Assembly (NCBI GenBank): GCA_027435495.1
Contig: DAHZZC010000647.1
Location: 1 to 7,440 of the forward strand
DNA length: 7,440 bases
Direction of reading: 5' to 3'
Origin: Planctomycetales bacterium
GTDB lineage: Bacteria; Planctomycetota; Planctomycetia; Isosphaerales; Isosphaeraceae
Part shown: piece by piece, positions 6,487-7,440 of the stretch
Layout: each line of letters opens with the position of its first letter
Numbering within the stretch: the stretch's first letter is position 1
The notes under the pieces: model-generated
Database searches by the model: none
What the model was told of the DNA's origin: nothing
What the model saw: only the letters and a program-made list of their open reading frames with translations
Position numbers and translations under genes: made by a program

Positions 6487-6849
6487 ATGAAGCACCTGAT
6501 GACCCTGGCCCTCGGCGGCCTGCTGAGCCTTGGCCTGCTGTCGAGCGACGCGTCGGCCTGCTGCAAGAAGAAGGCGAATTGCGGGAATCCGTGCTACACG
6601 ACGGCCGCCTGCTACCAGCCTGTGGTCTCGAACTGCGGCGGCGGCCACAAGAAGATGAACCGTTGCGGCGGCTGCCACAAGAAGATGAACCACTGCGCCT
6701 GCGCGGCGCCGGTCATGGCCTGCGGCTACGGCTCTGCCACCCCGGCCTATGCTCCGATGGCGAGCGGCCAGTACATGGGCACGCCCCAGGCCACCGGCCA
6801 GATGATGGCCCCCCACGCGCCTGGCAAGTCGATGGGTGCCACGCACTGA
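6487..6849 (+). CDS. small Cys/His/Met-rich secreted protein, function unknown
   Basis: This is a 120-residue exported protein. A signal peptide covers residues 1-24 (charged MKH, hydrophobic core, cut after DASA). The mature chain starts with CCKKK and has 11 cysteines at 25, 26, 32, 36, 42, 50, 60, 63, 70, 72 and 79. Residues 50-69 are two copies of a 10-residue unit ending HKKMN(R/H). The second contains C60-G-G-C63-H64, formally a CXXCH c-type heme motif; the first copy has Gly in place of the second Cys. The C-terminal 40 residues lack Cys and are rich in Met, Gly, Pro and Ala. Metal binding or a disulfide-linked envelope component are plausible, but I know no family that fits. A lipoprotein is unlikely because ASAC is a poor lipobox. 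It is monocistronic, with its own promoter region and a hairpin terminator after the stop. Confidence 0.85.
   Translation: MKHLMTLALGGLLSLGLLSSDASACCKKKANCGNPCYTTAACYQPVVSNCGGGHKKMNRCGGCHKKMNHCACAAPVMACGYGSATPAYAPMASGQYMGTPQATGQMMAPHAPGKSMGATH
6634..6693 (+). repeat. two tandem copies of a 30-bp (10-codon) unit
   Basis: The units at 6634-6663 and 6664-6693 match at 27 of 30 bases. They encode CGGGHKKMNR and CGGCHKKMNH. The G-to-T change at the tenth base turns Gly into Cys and creates the CXXCH. The high identity at silent positions suggests recent in-frame duplication inside the Cys-rich gene. Confidence 0.9.
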
Positions 6850-6863
6850 TCGACTCCACCCCC

Positions 6864-6911
6864 GGGCCAGCGGACCCCCCGTCCGCCCGGCCCTCGAGTC
6901 TCTTGAGACTC
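6864..6911 (+). terminator. double-hairpin terminator after the Cys-rich gene
   Basis: The first stem pairs GGGCC (6864-6868) and GCGGAC (6870-6875) with GTCCGC (6881-6886) and GGCCC (6889-6893), around a CCCCC loop with a small internal bulge. The second, GAGTCTC (6896-6902) and GAGACTC (6905-6911), is perfect and is followed by CTTTGTC, a short T-rich stretch. It begins 15 bases after the TGA, a normal place for an intrinsic terminator, though the T-run is weak. Confidence 0.5.
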
Positions 6912-6933
6912 CTTTGTCACGCCCATCCGAGAG

Positions 6934-6956
6934 CCCGGCCAGGGAGACAGGCCGGG
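6934..6956. terminator. 7-bp hairpin in the convergent intergenic region
   Basis: CCCGGCC (6934-6940) and GGCCGGG (6950-6956) are perfect reverse complements around a 9-base loop. It lies between the convergent Cys-rich and glycosyltransferase genes and may add to termination on either strand. Neither side has a T-run. Confidence 0.3.
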
Positions 6957-6963
6957 TCGAGAA

Positions 6964-6990
6964 TCCCTGCGCCCTCCGGGGCGCCGGGGA
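6964..6990 (-). terminator. likely terminator of the second GT39-like gene
   Basis: GCGCCC (6969-6974) and GGGCGC (6979-6984) form a perfect stem with a 4-base loop. TCCC (6964-6967) and GGGA (6987-6990) extend it across a small internal loop. On the minus strand it begins about 18 bases after the TAA at 7009-7011 and is followed by TTCTC, so the U-tract is poor. Confidence 0.4.
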
Positions 6991-7008
6991 CTCTCTCGTG
7001 AGGGATCT

Positions 7009-7440
7009 TTACGAGGACGGCCGACGTTTGACCGGATCCAGGCGAACGCATTCGGAATACGGAAAGACCCAGACGAGTGGGACGCCCAGCTTCTGGAAGA
7101 CATACTCCGCTCGTCCCTCCCGCGTGAGGGTCCGATCGAGCGGCGAGAACGCCCCGGGGCGATTCTGGAGAACATACCAGCGGGGCCGTCCCGGATCGAT
7201 CGGGAAGATTCTTCGTGGGAGGTCGCCGGTCTGGCGGAGATACTGCCAGTTCGTCGGATTGGTGGCGAAGAGAATCGACTCGCCAGGGCCGGTGTGGTCG
7301 GTCAGCCATCGGCGGGCCTCGGGGACGAGCGCATCCCAGTAATAAGTGGGCTCCATCCCGACCGCCGCCGCGACCGGGAGCCCGCCGACCGCCGGGCTGA
7401 AGTAGGAGAGCGGGACCGGCATCATCACCGAGAGCCCGAC
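7009..7440 (-). CDS. C-terminal part of a second GT39-like glycosyltransferase
   Basis: The frame is open to the window edge, giving 143 residues without a start; the rest of the gene lies to the right. Near its beginning, LSYFSPAVGG followed by EPTYYWDAL lines up with LSYYNELVGG and the TYWYDAF segment of the complete GT39-like protein in this window (its residues 524-551), the conserved stretch just after the last membrane helix. The remaining 100 or so residues are a soluble tail (ILFATNPTNWQYL, WYVLQNRPGAFSPLD, VPLVWVFPY) and are much shorter than the 300-residue tail of the first enzyme. A GTG-ATG-ATG run at 7420-7428 could be taken as a start, but the conserved motif so close to it and the open frame before it argue for an internal position. 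It converges on the Cys-rich gene. Donor and acceptor are unknown. Confidence 0.75.
   Translation of the reverse strand, partial: VGLSVMMPVPLSYFSPAVGGLPVAAAVGMEPTYYWDALVPEARRWLTDHTGPGESILFATNPTNWQYLRQTGDLPRRIFPIDPGRPRWYVLQNRPGAFSPLDRTLTREGRAEYVFQKLGVPLVWVFPYSECVRLDPVKRRPSS

Noticed and set aside
6634..6693. Possible CRISPR-like or other array repeat
   Set aside because: There are only two adjacent 30-base units with no spacers, and they are in frame within a coding gene, so this is an internal protein repeat.
6466..6846. Minus-strand open frame antisense to the Cys-rich gene, His/Ala/Arg-rich
   Set aside because: The plus-strand reading has a signal peptide, a strong ribosome site and a coherent Cys pattern. 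The antisense frame has none of these.
7009..7428. Treating the second glycosyltransferase fragment as a complete 139-residue protein starting at the GTG at 7428
   Set aside because: The frame is open to the window edge, and the conserved post-helix motif begins at once, so this is the 3' end of a longer gene.
1..7440. Insertion sequences, tRNA genes, attachment sites or defence genes
   Set aside because: I looked for transposase motifs, terminal repeats at the breakpoint, tRNA-like cloverleafs and nuclease/toxin motifs on both strands and saw none I could support.

Overview
The window is GC-rich DNA (roughly two thirds G+C by eye) that looks like a planctomycete chromosome, probably of the Isosphaeraceae/Gemmataceae type. 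This is inferred from a secreted formylglycine sulfatase of the iduronate-sulfatase-like kind, large GT39-like membrane glycosyltransferases with a long soluble C-terminal region, and a short Cys/His/Met-rich secreted protein. I see no rRNA, tRNA, CRISPR array, transposase or phage gene.

Left edge (1 to about 393): the 3' part of an MFS transporter gene on the + strand. It is about 49% GC and stops abruptly, without its last membrane helix, where the composition jumps to about 70% GC. The sulfatase gene (minus strand, 1878 down to 334) reads into this remnant, so its last 25 or so residues appear to be made from the antisense strand of the old transporter gene.

Middle (1879 to 3826): a divergent intergenic region of about 255 bases holds a strong 13-bp hairpin and a second hairpin that abuts a start codon. 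It is followed by a two-gene + strand unit: an unrecognised four-helix membrane protein, then a complete MFS drug-antiporter-like transporter whose ATG directly follows the first gene's TGA.

Centre-right (3706 to 6261): one large minus-strand GT-C glycosyltransferase of the GT39/PMT_2 type. Its 3' end overlaps the MFS gene tail-to-tail by 121 bases.

Right (6262 to 7440): a divergent promoter region with an A/T-centred palindrome, a 120-residue secreted protein with 11 cysteines, a hairpin-dense convergent intergenic region, and the C-terminal part of a second GT39-like gene that runs off the window. The two glycosyltransferases share the motif just after the last membrane helix and look like paralogues.

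The glycosyltransferases and the sulfatase all fit cell-envelope or extracellular polysaccharide metabolism, but nothing ties them into one pathway. I do not see a convincing new multi-gene system. The points most worth a second look are the Cys-rich protein (a CXXCH inside a 10-codon tandem repeat), the transporter/sulfatase breakpoint, and the start-codon hairpin.
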